A stretch of 51,769 nt of DNA from the NCBI RefSeq assembly GCF_014698835.1, contig NZ_JACJTU010000046.1, positions 1 to 51,769 on the forward strand, written 5' to 3'. The notes below the pieces were generated by a model that saw only the letters and a list, made by a program, of their open reading frames with translations, made no database searches and was not told where the DNA came from. Shown piece by piece: positions 50,999 to 51,769 of the stretch. The DNA is from Nostoc paludosum FACHB-159 (lineage in GTDB: Bacteria; Cyanobacteriota; Cyanobacteriia; Cyanobacteriales; Nostocaceae). Each line of letters begins with the position of its first letter. The first letter of the stretch is position 1. The translations under genes and the position numbers were made by a program.

Positions 50999-51409
50999 TT
51001 ATTGATTCTCGCTTGTTGCCTCTATTATCCTGCCGTTGGATTTGCTGCCATTTAATCTTTCCTTGATTTTGCGTGTAGAGGATACAAGTATCTTCACTAT
51101 TTCATCAGCTTCTTGAAGCAACGGATAAAATTTAGATTTTTCTACAAGCTCAGACTCAATCAGTATTTCCAGCCAATACTCGGTTTCACGCGCCTCTTTT
51201 AAAGCAATTTCCATCTTATGTAAAAAATCTTTATCTGACTGAGCCGAACGAGATTCCCGTACATTAGCACCGATACTTGTACCAGAACGCAACAGTTGCT
51301 TTGATAGCGTGCGACAAACTCCACTTTTCTCATCAAGAAAGCTGCAAGCTTTGATGATTCTAATCGCAAATACCTTAGTCCTGTCAGTAATACTAACGCT
51401 TTTATCCAC
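50999..51409 (-). CDS. Four-helix-bundle protein (S23/Avd-like)
   Basis: Start taken at GTG 51409 (VDKSVSITDRTKVFAIRI), 136 aa; the frame above runs into heptad repeats. The family core is clear: RIIKACSFLDEKSGVCRTLS, KQLLRSGTSIGANVRESRSA, DKDFLHKMEIALKEARETEY and WLEILIESELV. It belongs to the 23S intervening-sequence-encoded protein/DGR accessory (Avd) superfamily, small basic helical bundles forming pentamers that bind nucleic acid. No reverse transcriptase is near. The heptad arms at 50931 and 51450 flank it as inverted repeats. Confidence 0.88.
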   Translation of the reverse strand: MDKSVSITDRTKVFAIRIIKACSFLDEKSGVCRTLSKQLLRSGTSIGANVRESRSAQSDKDFLHKMEIALKEARETEYWLEILIESELVEKSKFYPLLQEADEIVKILVSSTRKIKERLNGSKSNGRIIEATSENQ

Positions 51410-51449
51410 AATTACACAATTACACTCACTCCATATTATTACATTCTTA

Positions 51450-51484
51450 CTTCCGACCTCCGACTTCCGACTTCCGACTTCCCC
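51450..51484. repeat. Heptad repeats, right arm of the S23-like cassette
   Basis: TTACTTCCGACCTCCGACTT and two further units, the inverted form of 50931-50963. Bases 51485-51769 show no gene, repeat or promoter I can support. Confidence 0.8.
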
Positions 51485-51769
51485 CCACGACCAGATAACG
51501 CCACAACACAAAATAAGGTACTCTTATCTTTTATCCGACATAATATACGATAATTATGTACTGAAAATAACTCTCAGATATTTTGGTATATATTTATACT
51601 TTAATATCAGTAATCAAGGGCAGCGATCGCACTCTTCAAAGCCAAACCTTTGAACTAGCTCCCATCGGTGATAGGTTAAGATAAAGCGCATTTTGTCAAT
51701 CAGTTAAAATACTCAAAATAAATTAGATGGTAATGATAATCGTGCGGGTGGGAGGGGAAGGAGGCGAGC

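Noticed and set aside
1..51769. CRISPR arrays, tRNA or rRNA genes, riboswitches
   Set aside because: The tandem repeats present are 7-8 bp units without spacers, and I saw no tRNA-like or rRNA segments.

Overview
The window looks like accessory, probably plasmid-borne, DNA of a filamentous heterocyst-forming cyanobacterium (Nostoc/Anabaena/Calothrix type). Signs are HIP1 octamers (GCGATCGC) throughout, AT-rich codon use, heptanucleotide tandem repeats, small dispersed repeats, a DUF3854 plasmid replication-type gene, ParA/MinD-like ATPases, and protein families typical of that group. I saw no tRNA, rRNA or CRISPR array.

Left part (1-13,100), plasmid and mobile DNA: a 5'-truncated DUF3854 gene split by a 170-bp repeat element; a hypothetical gene; a short histidine kinase divergent from a NarL/LuxR response regulator; a tight leftward operon of a BRO-N-like protein, two deviant-Walker ATPases and a membrane-anchored protein; a lipoprotein; a leftward set of tyrosine recombinase plus two hypotheticals; and a decayed IS4-type element with intact 18-bp terminal inverted repeats.

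The rest (13,200-50,200) is a large metal-resistance island in which two regulons are interleaved. Regulon 1 belongs to a CopRS-like two-component system (13207-15241). Direct repeats TTCAT-N6-TTCAT, which match the CopR site known from Synechocystis, lie before copRS itself, before a divergent SbnA-like synthase plus MOP-type transporter pair, before a long operon (DUF305/CopM-like, YHS peptide, P1B ATPase, DUF2933, ICMT-like methyltransferase, TVP38/DedA, UspA), and before a CopBAC-like RND efflux operon. A fifth copy has no gene behind it. Regulon 2 belongs to two near-identical MerR-family regulators. Eight promoters share a -35 TTGACT overlapping a CTCC...GGAG dyad with a 20-bp spacer. 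They precede both merR genes, a full-length plant-type phytochelatin synthase operon with paired YdcZ (DUF606) transporters, a CopA ATPase operon with a double-cupredoxin protein, an HMA chaperone plus HAE1-type RND operon, a decayed HMA copy with a lipoprotein, and a pair of small hypotheticals.

Together the genes cover the main routes of soft-metal handling: cytosolic chaperone and thiol-peptide chelation, P1B export to the periplasm, periplasmic binding proteins, and RND export from the cell. The least expected parts are the metal-controlled phytochelatin synthase/YdcZ operon and the CopR-boxed SbnA-like/MOP transporter pair, which may make and export a small metal-binding or diaminopropionate-type molecule. 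The right end (50,200-51,769) holds a 489-bp inverted-repeat element and an S23/Avd-like four-helix-bundle gene bracketed by inverted heptad repeats.
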